A program made the translations under genes and the position numbers. Source: Aradus depressus (Eukaryota > Arthropoda > Insecta > Hemiptera > Aradidae). Taken from it: a DNA stretch of 64,000 bases. Below are positions 41,151 through 52,175 of this stretch, piece by piece. Below the pieces are notes generated by a model. It had not been told where the DNA came from. It ran no database searches and saw only the letters and a program-made list of their open reading frames with translations. The stretch covers positions 22,236,946 through 22,300,945 of the forward strand of contig OY759226.1 of assembly GCA_963662175.1 (NCBI GenBank). Reading direction: 5' to 3'. The first letter of the stretch is position 1; the number at the start of each line of letters is the position of its first letter.

Positions 41151-42084
41151 TTTATATTGCCATTTACCGCCATCTTAGCTGCTACTGAACTTCACATACA
41201 CGCCTCATTTACACTACAACACCATCTCACACAAATTGAAAACTGGTGCAACACATGGAAAATAAAACTTAATACAGAAAAATCACAGCACATCACATTT
41301 ACACTTCGACGAGAAACATGCCCCCCCGTTTTCATCTACGACAAGCCCCTCCCTCAAACTAATAATGTACGATACCTAGGACTGACATGGCACCCTCACA
41401 CACGTCTCACACGAAACACGCTGAACCGTCGACTCAAAATACTCTACGGACTTCTAAATAGACGATCAAAATTAGACATGACACAAAAACGGAACTGTTA
41501 CACGGAACCGGATCACAGATATACGGTTCAGCAAAAACATCCAACATCAAACGAATTCAAGCGTTTCAGTCAAAAACCCTCAGACTGATAACACAGTGCC
41601 CCCCATACATAAACAACAGAACACTTCATAAGGATCTTATGATACACACAATACCCGGAACAATACAATCTACTTACATACAGTTTTTTTAGATAACTTT
41701 ACACACATACAAACCCAGAAATACGTACTTTATTTTCACAACACTTACCACAAAACCCCCCACGAAGGTTGCAGAGAAGATGGAACCGCGACTTACTGCC
41801 ACCTTAAATCCTATTCGTTCTTAACATTTTTTTTTACATTATTTTCCTTTACTTTATCATCTCTCTTACCCATCCATCAAAATTGTCTTCCAATTCCTTT
41901 TTATTTTTTTTTTTTTTTATTATTTTTTTTTTTTTTTCCTGTTCTTGTCTTAATAATTAAGATAAATTTTCATCCCGAGGACCTACCACTGGGTGGCCTT
42001 CCTCTCACATGCCCTTCACGCCAACATATCAATACCATCATAGATGCTGGTTCTATCTTTATAAATAAAATACAAAAAAAAAAT
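41151..42084 (+). pseudogene. Jockey-like retrotransposon 3' part, frameshifted, with poly(A)
   Basis: The first frame reads LQHHLTQIENWCNTWKIKLN then TEKSQHITFTLRRETCPPVF and NVRYLGLTWHPHTRLTRNTL, which is the Jockey palm-to-thumb region. The catalytic YADD has been lost, replaced by an FTAIL-like start. A frameshift near 41500 moves the text to IYGSAKTSNIKRIQAFQSKT, then LRLITQCPPYINNRTLHKDL. A terminal RRLQRRWNRDLLP is still visible at about 41770. The 3' UTR ends in an A-run near 42084. Related to the scrap at 25672-25832. Confidence 0.88.
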
Positions 42085-42529
42085 TTACCATTTAATGTTT
42101 ACAGAAATAAAGAATAAATGATTATCATTAACTATAAATATTTTGACTACTTTTTTTTTTCAATTTAAAGATATGATAGAGTTAAGTGCAAAATTGAATT
42201 ACGATATGATACTTAAAAAGATCTACAAAATTTTCTTGTGATGAACAAAAAAGTTCAAGAACTATACAAAAATAGTTGAGAACTGGAGCACTACAAAATT
42301 TGTAAAGAAAAACAACAGAATAAAAAGCAAAGAATAAAAAGTTTGAGAGAAGTTGTAAAGAACCTCGCCCTTTTGAGTTATAAAAACAGTGAGAGAAAGT
42401 GCAAAACATTAGAACTTTTTAACACAAGAAAAATGTCATAGTATTTGTGTGTATTGTTACCTAGTTAATGTGACTCATACCCGGGCTTTTACGGACGTAT
42501 ACCTGCGGAAAAAGTCGTTGGTAGATCAC
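42085..42529. other. Unassigned AT-rich stretch
   Basis: Nothing beyond a possible SINE-1 scrap (CATACCCGGGCTTTTACGGA) at 42476. Confidence 0.35.
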
Positions 42530-42851
42530 AGTCCATGTACTTCCCCAGCAGGAATTAATAAATTATGTTTTCGCTCTCCCTCCAAAATCCATCGATCGTT
42601 TGGGCAAAACTCAATATTTGACATATATTGTGTCTTGTGAATCCTCATACTAAATGTTGTAATTACATCGGTAGTTATTGGGATTTTTTTGTTGTGACTC
42701 CCCCTTATTCCTCCATTCTCTTTGGTCGATTTGGCTGAAAATCAATAGGTGTCGTTTTGATAGGGTCAAGGGATCGTTGAGTATTCCCTATATTCCCTTA
42801 TTTGTCTTGATTTGTCTTAAAATGAACAGGTGTCGTCCTTAGAGGGTTCTA
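42530..42851. repeat. Rep-A copy, left part
   Basis: CATGTACTTCCCCAGCAGGA at 42534, GCTCTCCCTCCAAAATCCAT and AAAATCAATAGGTGTCGTTT. Confidence 0.75.
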
Positions 42852-42952
42852 CGCGATGGTCCCGAACCTGTACTATGTCAGGTACTCGTTAACGACCTCT
42901 ACTCGAGGTGATTAAACGTAGTTAGGCAAAATTAGGACTCCCAGAATGGTTA

Positions 42953-43597
42953 TATCCAGTTTGCGGACATCCAGTTTGCGGAAGACTGAAGAATCCTTCC
43001 AACTAGCAGACAAGGTATTAAAACAGGTTTTAATTTTCCTACATGCTGCATATTCCAACTTGCGGACAAAGTATTAAAACAGGCACTTATCCTTACTTTC
43101 CTACCTGCTGCTTATTCCAACTTGCGGACAAGGTTTTAAAACAGGTACCCTTCCTTACATTTCCTACCTGCTACTTATTCCAACTTGCAGACAAGTTATT
43201 AAAACAGGTACCCATCCTTACTTTTCCTACCTGCTACTTATTCCAACTTGCGGACATATTGAAAAAATACCTGTTTTCTTCTTGAGTGCAACTTTTAATT
43301 TTTATATCAACATCATAATAATAAAAGAATAAAAAAATGAGACCACTCCATGGCGTTCGTCCTGTCTCCCAAAAGAGGTAGGTACTATAAAAGAGGGCAC
43401 ACAGTCTCAGGTAGTGATAAATTTATTTGAAAAAAACCCGTCTGGTGTCTCGATTAGAAAAAAACATGTCCGCAAATTGAAAATCCCTGTAATAGGAAGC
43501 AGGTAGTAGTTTGATTACACGCTTTCGTATTGCCCGCAAGTTGGACTGTCCGCAGGTTAGACTGTCCGCATCTTGGACGACACCCTCATAGTGGAAC
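42953..43597. mobile_element. Inserted element with inverted CCAACTTGCGGACA motifs
   Basis: The left side opens with two TCCAGTTTGCGGA motifs. The right side closes with three inverted copies (near 43530-43580). The tandem array lies between them. Inverted subterminal motifs suggest a non-autonomous DNA transposon, but no clear target duplication was found. Confidence 0.5.
42990..43275. repeat. 63-bp tandem repeat, about 4.5 units
   Basis: TATTCCAACTTGCGGACAA starts units at 43051, 43113, 43176 and 43239. Because 63 is a multiple of three, one frame stays open as a 21-residue repeat (43043-43285) by arithmetic, which is not evidence for a protein. Confidence 0.93.
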
Positions 43598-43638
43598 GGG
43601 CTCATGTCCACCAGAGCCACGAAAGAGCGCTATGGCCG

Positions 43639-44034
43639 GACAAGAGTCCATTTGTCTCATATTTTAATCTATCTTAGATCCCTTCTACAATAGATTGTTA
43701 GGCTTTGTTACTGCTAAATTTCTCAATTGTACCATGAAATATGAGAAATTGGGCAATGGCTTGTCTTGAGGAACATATCGACGAAGTCAATCAGACGATG
43801 AAGGAGCTAGCACGTTGATTGGATCAATCAGTTCTGATTGGGATGGAGTACCCCCAATCAGGTCTGAAATACTGCGACTATACCTCAGTCTCTGGAGGTT
43901 ATCTTCAGAACAATCATCGTTCAGCCATTTTCAAATTTGATTCCAGGCACAATTTGTAGAGAAGATCCTAAGAACAGTAGCGGAAAATAGCTCCACTGGC
44001 AAGCTCTATAATTGCACTCTTGTTCAAATGTTCG
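43639..44034. other. Unassigned stretch with a broken open frame
   Basis: A plus frame at 43756-43959 opens MACLEEHIDEVNQTMKELAR, is cut by a TGA, and continues for about 45 codons. No family recognised. Confidence 0.25.
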
Positions 44035-44150
44035 GTGAATCACCGTTTATATACTTCGCCAGCACGAAATAGTTAAGTTATTCCTCTCCTTCCGACTTAC
44101 ATATCGACTTCTGCATCTTTACACGAAGTCGATATATTCATTACATCATC
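44035..44150. repeat. Rep-A end
   Basis: GGTGAATCACCGTTTATATA and CTTCGCCAGCACG. Confidence 0.55.
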
Positions 44151-44375
44151 GAGGGTGCCAGTAGCTCAGAGGTAACGTGCTTGCTTACACAGTTCAAGGG
44201 TTTTTATCTAGAAGGTGAAAAAGCCTTGAGCATGCCGTCCTTCGCATGGGACATTAAGCGATGGTCCCGAGTCTGTGCGATGACGGGTACTCGTTAAAAA
44301 CCCCTAACCTAACTGAATGAAAAATTAGGGTAGGCAAAATTTAGGATTCCCACAGTAGAGTCGGGCTCATGTTCA
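44151..44375 (+). repeat. SINE-1 with deleted B-box
   Basis: The A-box side of the head (GAGGGTGCCAGTAGCTCAGA) is present, but the head joins the body at TTCAAGGGTTTTTATCTAG, which removes the B-box. It is unlikely to be transcribed by pol III. Confidence 0.85.
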
Positions 44376-44895
44376 GGCATAACATTTTCTCAGCAGTTAC
44401 TGGAGGAATTCTTTAGCCAATTTCACTGAAAATTAATAGGTATAATCCTTATGGAGCTTTGAAGTTACATATGAAATTTCATGTCAATACTGTAACGGCT
44501 CTTACCTTGTCTACTTAATATTTAATTATAATTATTATACTAAATGGTTGAAATAAAAGAAATTGAAAGATAAGACGTACATTTGATATAAGATAATTTT
44601 TTATTTAAAAACTTATTTTTATTTTTTATTTTTTGATATTTTAAAAAGGGTTAGTCACACAATTTTCACACATAAAATTTACGCCAATAAAAATAGGTTT
44701 GCATGCAGTATTGAGTTGACGATCGATGCCTCCGTGTTGGACCACTGATGAGATGGGATTTCTGGTAGACTTCAGACGTCCTCTTCTGATTTTGGTAGTA
44801 ATTATGAAATTATAATTTTATTTCTTTACAATATTTTTTTTTTTTATCCTTTTTTCACATTACTTCACTATTTTAATATTTACAATTAAACAAGC
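44376..44895. other. Rep-A scrap then unassigned AT-rich DNA
   Basis: AAAATTAATAGGTATAATCC at 44431 is Rep-A. The rest shows nothing. Confidence 0.35.
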
Positions 44896-44907
44896 TCTAT
44901 AATTAAA

Positions 44908-45239
44908 GAGGGCGCCGGTAGCTCAGTGGTATGCGTGCTTGACTTCGTGGGTTCGTAGCCCGACCGAGGCCCTTAGTTTATTTTATCTGGGAGGTAAAAT
45001 AAACTTAAGCACGCCGTCCTTCGGATGGGACGTTAAGCGATGGTCCCGAGCCTGTACGATGTCAGATACTCGTTAAAGACCCCTACCCTAGATGAATAAA
45101 AAATTTAGGGTAGGCAAAATTTAGGACTCCCACAGTAGAGTCGGGCTCATGTCCACCAGAGTGACGAAAGAGCGCTCTGGTAGTAGGCGATATGACCTCG
45201 TAGTTAAAGCCCGGGCATGAGTCATAAAACCTAACCTAA
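44908..45239 (+). repeat. SINE-1, near full-length, 12-bp target duplication
   Basis: TCTATAATTAAA flanks both sides (44896-44907 and 45240-45251). The head has a small deletion between the boxes. The tail ends in CCTAACCTAA. Confidence 0.95.
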
Positions 45240-45251
45240 TCTATAATTAAA

Positions 45252-46117
45252 TCTAATAAATTAATCAACTTTTATATATTATCAAATTGAGACAACCTTA
45301 ACATAACCTCCCTCTCCATAGAGGTAGGCGTGGCATGTTTATATAATTGTACCTACACTCATTTTTTTTTATTTTGTTATGTAGTGGTTAATATGAACCA
45401 CTACATTACATTAATAACAATGGCAGTTATTACAGTTTTTGTGTTTTGCCTCCCTTTACTCTTCCCCATTCCATTGGTCCATTTGGCTGAAAATCAACCT
45501 CATGCCTTTCTTCTTTTACTCCTTTTTTCTACTAAAATGCCCAATGCTAAATGTGAGAATCTTTGGAGAGTTTAAACCATAGACTTTGAAACATAACTTG
45601 CATTGAAAACTCGCTCTCGGATTTTCGTACAATTACAATTCAATGTTGAACTGACCTATCTCCAGGAAGAAGTTTTCTCTTAACAGCCTATAAGCTAACC
45701 TCATTCCCAGTAAGAGGCAGCACTGAAGAGGACATACGTGATGGTAGGACTGGCAGATTAGCCGTTAGTATAATGGGATGAGGTTTGCAAGTTGACTCAG
45801 AGAGTTCTAGAGCTACGTGAGCCTCTTGGCCAAACAGGGGTAAATGTGTTTTTATGCCTGGTTGCGGCCTCTCTCCTACATAGAAACAGGCCAATTGGTA
45901 CGAGTCAGGCCCGCCAGGTACAGACTCAGATAATTATCCCATTTCCTTCCCAGAGATGGAATGGGGTGGCCATCACTAGCTTCTGGTGTTAGATTGACGA
46001 GGGTCTCCCACTGGCCCACACTAAACATCCCTTCTCCATTACAACCCCCTTTATCACCTACTGATAATTCCATATTGCTCTCTCTTCAAAACCAATTGAC
46101 ACGAAAACTAAAAATCT
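45252..46117. other. Unassigned stretch
   Basis: A Rep-A scrap (CATTTGGCTGAAAATCAAC) lies near 45480. 45690-46060 is GC-richer with no recognisable protein. Confidence 0.3.
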
Positions 46118-46125
46118 GATACCAA

Positions 46126-46995
46126 CCTATTTGCGTATACCCACTATCCGATTTTTTTTTTTTTTTTTGGGGAGGGGGAGGGTGGGAATTACCTGAACTA
46201 AAAGGGTTCGACAACTTTTGTTACCTGAATGCACTTAACTCCTATTCCATCTTGCGTACGGTCGATATGTTCAGGGACTACAAAGCGAACCAAAAAATCC
46301 AGAAGACATCCAACTAACCGGCATCTTGAAAATGCTTGAAAGAAGCTCTAGTTCAACATAAGCAATTCCTCATGGACGGGACTTTCAAGAGTTCTTCTAC
46401 TCAATTCAGTCAGATATACATAATTTATGCAGATTTGGATAGTACACATCAGGAGACCAACATTGTTCCAGTAGTATTTGCATTTTTGCCAAACCTGTTG
46501 CAGTTGCCTGGTGTCTCAGGTGCCTGATTGGAGCCCTGAAAAAGTGAATATTGACTTCGAACTGGCTGCAATATTGGCTCTGAAAAAAATCAGCTGTTAC
46601 TGTCATATCGCCCAAGCTGTTTGGCGAAAAGTACAAGAATATGGTTTGGTTACTTATCATCAGGATACTGAGCTTCGTCAAATCATCATGCTTTCGAATT
46701 CCTAAGAGTTTAGGATGTCAAAGATGGTTATTTACAAATCATGGATGATGCTCCAGAACTAGCTGATTGCTTCCGGAGAAAAACAGGCTGCTGAAAAAGC
46801 TTCTGAATTAGTTCATGAAACAATGTATACGCATACTGGAGAATTTTTTTTTTCTATACGCAAGTCGGAATCAAGGTCTAATACGGTCAGGTAACAAAAA
46901 TTTCTGATCCTCTTTAATACAAATGATTAAAAGAGTGTACGCATAGTGGGTATATTTCGAAGGTGTACGCATTCTGGGAATACGCAAATAAGGGA
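46126..46995 (+). mobile_element. Mutator-like (MULE) DNA transposon relic with TIRs and 8-bp target duplication
   Basis: GATACCAA flanks the element (46118-46125 and 46996-47003). The left end TATTTGCGTATACCCACTAT is mirrored by the inverted right end TTATTTGCGTATTCCCAGAA. A further inverted CGTATACCCACTAT-like copy lies just inside at about 46938-46955. The interior holds a broken transposase. The size of 870 bases is far below an autonomous element. Confidence 0.8.
46320..46712 (+). pseudogene. MULE transposase fragment
   Basis: The first frame reads KQFLMDGTFKSSSTQFSQIY then IIYADLD and IVPVVFAFLPN. This is the MULE catalytic entry, where the D of MDGTFK is the first catalytic Asp. After a frameshift near 46520 the text continues PDWSPEKVNIDFELAAILAL (the DFE motif, second catalytic Asp) and YCHIAQAVWRKVQEYGLVTY, matching the C-x-x-H...Q-x-VWR region. 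The last catalytic Glu part was not identified. The frame is broken, so it is inactive. Confidence 0.85.
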
Positions 46996-47025
46996 GATAC
47001 CAAAAATCTATAGTTCGTCTGAAGG

Positions 47026-47152
47026 CCCGAGCCTGTACGATGTTAGGTACTCTTTAAGGTACCTACTCTCTAGTAGAATCGGGCTCATGTCCACCAGAGT
47101 GACAATAGAGCGCTCTGGTAGTTAAAGCCCGGGCATGAGTCACAATAACTAA
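47026..47152 (+). repeat. SINE-1, heavily deleted
   Basis: CCCGAGCCTGTACGATGTTA and AAGCCCGGGCATGAGTCACA with internal deletions. Confidence 0.8.
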
Positions 47153-47604
47153 CTATTTTCTTTTGAGTTGAGTCCCCTCGAGCCAATTCCGCTGAAAATT
47201 AATAGGCCGGTTTTTGCATATCTAGTGATCATATTTTCGATGTCAATTGCAATATGTCTATGGATGTGCATAAAGGCAAGACCGAGGAGGTGGCTCTCAT
47301 GTCATTTATTATAAGAAATGCATCCTTATTGCACCTGCCAATACACACAGTGCAGCATCATCTCTTAGCAGAAGCAGAGCAGCACCCTGATCGACATCAA
47401 AAAGCTGTCTGAAGCGGAGAGACTTGATAACTTTGTCGTCTTCACCAGAAGAGGTCTTAAGAATATTTTTCCGGGTCTTTCCGCCTGTAATCGGTTTAAT
47501 TAGATAGATACAAAAGAAGATAAATAATCTTATATTGCACAAAAGATTACAACCTCTATGGCAATGAATGGATTTTTTTTTTTCTTTTTTTTAGAAAATA
47601 AAAT
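47153..47604. other. Unassigned stretch
   Basis: A 77-codon minus-strand frame (47309-47542) has no recognisable family. Confidence 0.3.
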
Positions 47605-48150
47605 TTATTTATTTAAAATATGCACAAATGTTTCTGAGTAATATTCTGGTCTATTGGTGAGATAATTGTGGAGAAATGCTTGCCTGGGGATACACAAAGA
47701 GGGACAATAGAACAAAAAGTGTATGAGGTCGCCGTCCTTTTCGTCTAAGGTACAGAGCCTGCAGACACTTTCAGGACAAAACTCATATCTAAACCCTCCA
47801 AGTAATATTCTAAAGTTTCTCTTGCTATTGTGGAGACTAATTTGAGCTCGGAGTTTTTCAATATGGCAGTTTAATGAAAGATAGCTTTCCTGAGGTCCTA
47901 AAGCACTGACCAATCGGTAGAGGGAGTTGTATTTCGAATTTAATATTGCATTCTGTAGTCGGTTTAATTATGGATACGTTTATAACAATTCTTGAAAACA
48001 GTAAGAAATTCGTTCGAGGCAAAGGCGGGGCAATTGAACTTGTATCCGCGCCTGCATGATGATGCTGTTGCGTTGGAAACCAGTTCTTGTCGATAATCAA
48101 ACAGTGGGAAGACAACGTCTTTTATTTCTATGAGAACTGTCGTCCCCATA
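47605..48150 (-). pseudogene. Non-LTR ORF2 C-terminus with CRLC-CP motif, copy 3
   Basis: The longest of three copies. After the upstream text VFPLFDYRQELVSNATASSC (frame-shifted relative to the rest), it reads YLSLNCHIEKLRAQISLHNS, ILLGGFRYEFCPESVCRLCT and DLIHFLFYCPSLCIPRQAF. It ends at a stop near 47605. At least one frameshift separates the two parts near 47930. Confidence 0.78.
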
Positions 48151-48633
48151 ACATCTTACAATCAAATATATGGAATTTAGTTTGATGGTTCAAAAGTCTT
48201 CGAATAAGACACCCTTATGGTAGATTGGGATAAGCAGAGCGAAAAATGTATTGAAAATTCATTCTGGTGAAGTAAAATCAAGTGATTTTCCGACAATTTT
48301 TTTTATGGATTAACCTTTTTGGTGGGGGGAGATATGCCCCCCTCCCCCCCACCCCCCGTGAAGCCGCCCATGGCTGGAGTTTAATTTAATTCAAAACATG
48401 GCGTCTTGAGATAAGGACCATCCCTTTTGGGTTCATAATTGGCCTGTCTACTCAACCATTCTCCTCTCTACCCGAATCCCGGCGACCCGGCGGAAATTCA
48501 GGAATTAGAAACGAGAAAACCTCAGGATATTCTCAATATATCTTATTTATTTAGTCTAATAAAACAGTTACATAAGTAAGTTCACTACATCCTCCTACCA
48601 CCAAGGAAAAAAAACAGTTACATGAAGGGCTTA
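48151..48633. other. Unassigned stretch
   Basis: A C/G homopolymer patch at 48335-48358 and no homology. Confidence 0.3.
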
Positions 48634-48902
48634 ATTTCAAAACTGGCTAAGTCCACTTTTGTAAATTTTGAGAAAACAACATATAACTCTCCAGTTGCAT
48701 GAATATTCAAAAAAATAGAAAACACTATATTTCGCGTATTGCTGATGGAAATAACTTTTAATTTTTGTAGTCCGGCTACTTTTTGTAAGTGAATACGCAC
48801 AGAAAACGAAAAAAAATGTTTGGACTTAGCCAGTTTTGAAAATAAACAACTTGGACTTAGCACTTTCCAGAATAAATAAATGGACTTAGCCGGGTTTGAA
48901 AA
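48634..48902. mobile_element. Small MITE with TTTCAAAACTGGCTAAGTCC ends
   Basis: The left end at about 48635-48655 is mirrored by an inverted end near 48880-48900, and two further TGGACTTAGC motifs lie inside. No clear target duplication. Confidence 0.65.
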
Positions 48903-49004
48903 TAAAATACGAATTTATTCAATTTTGTAGAAAAAAAAGTATTTATTTTGATTTCTACAATGGACGAATCATTATATTTGTCCGATTTATTTATTTAAAT
49001 ATTA

Positions 49005-49666
49005 CAGTAGAACCTCTATAAGTCGAACATCAAGGTGGACGCCAAAAAATTCGAGTTATAGAGTTTTCGACATATGGAGGATTTCGAGTTAGGTGGATTT
49101 TGATTCGACTTGTAGAGGTTAAGATTCATTCTAACTAATTTTGAGTTAGAGAGGTGAAATAAATAAAAATTCAAGTTACAGAGGTAACAAACATATTTAT
49201 ATTAATTATAAATAAACATTATTTCAAAACATCCTTAAAATAAAAAATACGTAGTATATGTAGGTATTAAAAAAAGTCAGTAATTTTTTTTTGCTTTAGA
49301 TAATTGGTAATCCTATTTATTGTATACTCCTAAATTGTTTTCTAAGAAACAATGGTGTACATTGTCGGCAAATTCTTAAAGTCGGTAACTTATTTTTCTT
49401 CGAGCTGTAGAGGTAATAAGTTTCAAATAATCGAGTTGTAAAGGTTCTAAAATAAAACATTGCTATGTTCGAGATACAGAGGTCCAATTTATTTTTTCGA
49501 GTTATAGAGGGAAAATATGTACCAAAATGGCTTGTTGGGACTCTCTGATTATTTCGACTTATAAAGGGTTGAGATTTCGAGTAATGGAGGTTTTGGGGCT
49601 TGAAGGGAAAGGAACAAAACTCTTTTTTCTAGTTTTGGAGGTTTTCGACTTAAAGAGGTTCTACTG
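49005..49666. mobile_element. Pogo/Tigger-like MITE, copy C (662 bp)
   Basis: CAGTAGAACCTCTATAAGTC to the inverted complement ending 49666, flanked by TA on both sides. Confidence 0.9.
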
Positions 49667-50279
49667 TATAACAGTCAGCCAGAAATTTTTTTTATTTTTT
49701 GAAATCAGGGATTCGATTATACAACTTCTTCTAAACTTCGTATATCTGAGAAAGTAATAAGAGTGTAGAAGTTAATAGTGTCTCAGTCATAGAGACAATA
49801 TATCAGATCTTTTTGAAGTTTCCGTTTTAATTACAGTCTTACTGTCAACCAAGTCCCCTTTCTCCCTTCCTTCATCATAACCAACGTTTATGAGCGCCCT
49901 TTCAAGTCAACCTTCTTAAAATCTTATTAGACCTTTCATTTTGTCATTTTAAAGCGCTGTAATGTAAACATAATTTCACCATGGCAACTAGCAAAGAAAC
50001 GAAGTTAATAGAAAAGAATTCATTTAGAGAAACAAAATTAGATAAAGATTAATTTTAAGGACCAATAAAAATAATAAATTAAATTTGAGAAGTAAAAAAA
50101 AAACTATAAAAAACAATTTTTTAAAGTTTTACCCTCTAATGGTAAGGTGGTCTAGGCGAGAACAAACGGTAAGGTGGGGTCTATTGGATCCCAATCGGAA
50201 TTTTCTCTCATTTTCAGCTTGAATTAAATCATTTTAAGTATTTTAAGGATAAAAAAACAAAAAAATTATATTATATTAT
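49667..50279. other. Rep-A end scrap then unassigned AT-rich DNA
   Basis: 49680-49755 carries a degraded Rep-A end (CTAAACTTCGTATATCTGAG). The remainder is AT-rich. Confidence 0.35.
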
Positions 50280-50628
50280 AGGTTAGGTTAGGTTTTATGA
50301 CGCATGCCCGGGCTTTAACAACGAGGTCATATCGCCTACTACCAGAGCGCTCTTTCGTCACTCTGGTGGACACGAGCCCGACTCTACTGTGAGAGTCCTA
50401 AATTCTGCCTACCCTAAATTTTTATTCATCTAGGGTAGGGGTCTTTAACGAGTACCTGATATCGTACAGGCTCGGGACCATCGCTTAACGTCCCATCCGA
50501 AGGACGGCGTGCTTAAGTTTATTTTACCTCCTAGATAAAATAAACTAAGGGCCTCGGTCGGGTTTCGAACCCACGTTCTTGAGCTCAGAAGACAAGCACG
50601 CATACCATTGAGCTACCCGGCGCCCTCT
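50280..50628 (-). repeat. SINE-1, full-length
   Basis: The tail GGTTAGGTTAGG is followed by a complete body and head, ending ACCCGGCGCCCTC. A Helitron begins 5 bases later. Confidence 0.93.
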
Positions 50629-50632
50629 ACTA

Positions 50633-51189
50633 TCATATATATAAAGCTGAAAATGTCTGTGCGTTGTACCGCTATAACTCACGAACGGCTTGATGGATTT
50701 GATTAATTTTTTTTTTAATTTGTTCGTCATCGTCTGTGGAAGGTTATAGACGTATTAGTACCTCAATATGTGGTCCATCCCAGCATCCACCCACGCAATC
50801 TTTGTAACTCAAAAACCACTGCAATGATTAATGAGGAATCTTTTTAATTAAATTAGTTTTAGCTCCAGGATGGTTGAAGTCTATGTTTTAATCAATCTGG
50901 TGGTCACAAGCGTTCTCAAGTACGCACTGGCTAGGACGTCCACTGATGCTAAGTATTCACTAGCTGTGGTTTCCGCCGTTGAATGGCGCGTACTAGCCAT
51001 GGTGCCCAGGGGTCCTAAAAACTTACTAGCTGGGATGTCTGCCGTTGAAGGACTATAAGCGTTATTCCGTATGAATAATTGAAAATTATAACATCATGAA
51101 TGTACTATTGAAGAATTGAAATGGTTTCGAACGAGAGATATTAGGAGAAAAGTCAAAGTTCCCCGGGCAACGCCGGGTATTACTGCTAG
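50633..51189 (+). mobile_element. Non-autonomous Helitron, copy 2, with all canonical ends (557 bp)
   Basis: Begins with TC (TCATATATATAAAGCTGAAA) after an A and ends with a GC-rich hairpin (CCCGGGCAACGCCGGG), ATTACTG and CTAG followed by T. Insertion between A and T, with TC at the start and CTRR at the end, are Helitron hallmarks. Compared with copy 1 it carries about 160 extra internal bases (50865-51050) with repeated ACTAGCTG and CCGTTGAA motifs. No Rep/helicase frame. Confidence 0.92.
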
Positions 51190-51580
51190 TTTAATTAATA
51201 ATTTTTATATTTTTATTATCACAACAATACGCATCAAATATGCTAACATTGTGACTCCATCAAAGTGAGAGGTAAGTTTGAAGGCATGATACTTATCTGT
51301 TCTAGCCTATGATGTGGGTGCTGTGATCGTTAAGTTATTAATTTTTAATTTAATCAAGGGGGGGGGGGCTGAATGAGAATTATGGTTTCTAACGACCTCT
51401 AAGTGCTTTGTGCCTCCCCTCTCAATCTCTTACCCTAAATAATTTTGAATTCTTGCCAATAAATTATAAAGAGACTTTTCTGGGCCTTTGTGAATAACCA
51501 AAATCAAGAAGACGTAATTTTTTTTTCAAACAGTTATCGAATCGGTCAAAAACTTGATGTTGATTTTTCAACACTGGTAC
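51190..51580. other. Unassigned stretch
   Basis: G-run at 51358-51368. Nothing else recognised. Confidence 0.3.
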
Positions 51581-51589
51581 AAAACGTTT

Positions 51590-51790
51590 CACAGGTTGAT
51601 ATTAATTTTTGCTAGCCGGCTTTCGAGGTTGCCCTCATCATTAGACAGTCTGCAAACAAAGAAACAGGCATAAAGTTCTGTTCATTAAAATCCAATGTCT
51701 GTTTCTTTGTTGCTAAATGATGGTTTTTTTTTTTGTATACTGCAAAAATTAATAAAATCTGTGAGAGGTCAGACTATATTTTATTTTACA
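51590..51790. mobile_element. Arms of the foldback family seen at 12034-12477
   Basis: CAGGTTGATATT and GCTAGCCGGCTTTCGAGGTT on one side, then AATCTGTGAGAGGTCAGACT on the other. Confidence 0.65.
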
Positions 51791-52049
51791 ACCTACAACA
51801 AATCAAGTACTTGGTGCATTTAATTGTGTAGCAGTACTCTAAAGCTTGGTATATGGCTGTCATCTCCGCAGTGTAAACTGTTGCTATTCGGGGAAGTGTC
51901 AATGGGCGGATCTCTTTTTCAGAAGCAAAAGCACATCCAAGACCTTCTGGTGTCTTTGATCCGTCTTTAAATATCGGATTGTGCTTAGCAGTTCCGCAAA
52001 CATAATTCTGTATACAGCTAACTGTTCTTGTCATTCTATTTGTTATCAT
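51791..52049 (-). pseudogene. RNase H domain fragment of a non-LTR retrotransposon
   Basis: The frame reads IFKDGSKTPEGLGCAF and TAEMTAIYQALEYC, matching RNase HI: the DGS box with the first Asp and the AE box with the Glu. The second TDS box is missing because the frame ends at the junction with the foldback arms. Inactive remnant. Confidence 0.78.
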
Positions 52050-52175
52050 TGAGTTCTGATTTTAATAGCCTCCCTTGAAGCCTCCCTTGCTAGCCTAAGT
52101 AATAATACCTAACGCAATTAGCCAAGCAAAATAAGTAACATATAAATCTCGGTTGGTGAGTAAAGCAACATAGTA

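Larger units (their letters stand above)
42852..43638 (+). repeat. SINE-1 fragment split by an insertion carrying a 63-bp tandem repeat
   Basis: SINE-1 body reads CGATGGTCCCGAACCTGTAC to GACTCCCA at about 42952 and resumes with CGGGCTCATGTCCACCAGAG at about 43600. About 640 bases of unrelated DNA lie between. Confidence 0.8.

Noticed and set aside
43043..43285. A 21-residue repeat protein
   Set aside because: The 63-bp tandem unit is a multiple of three, so one frame stays open automatically.
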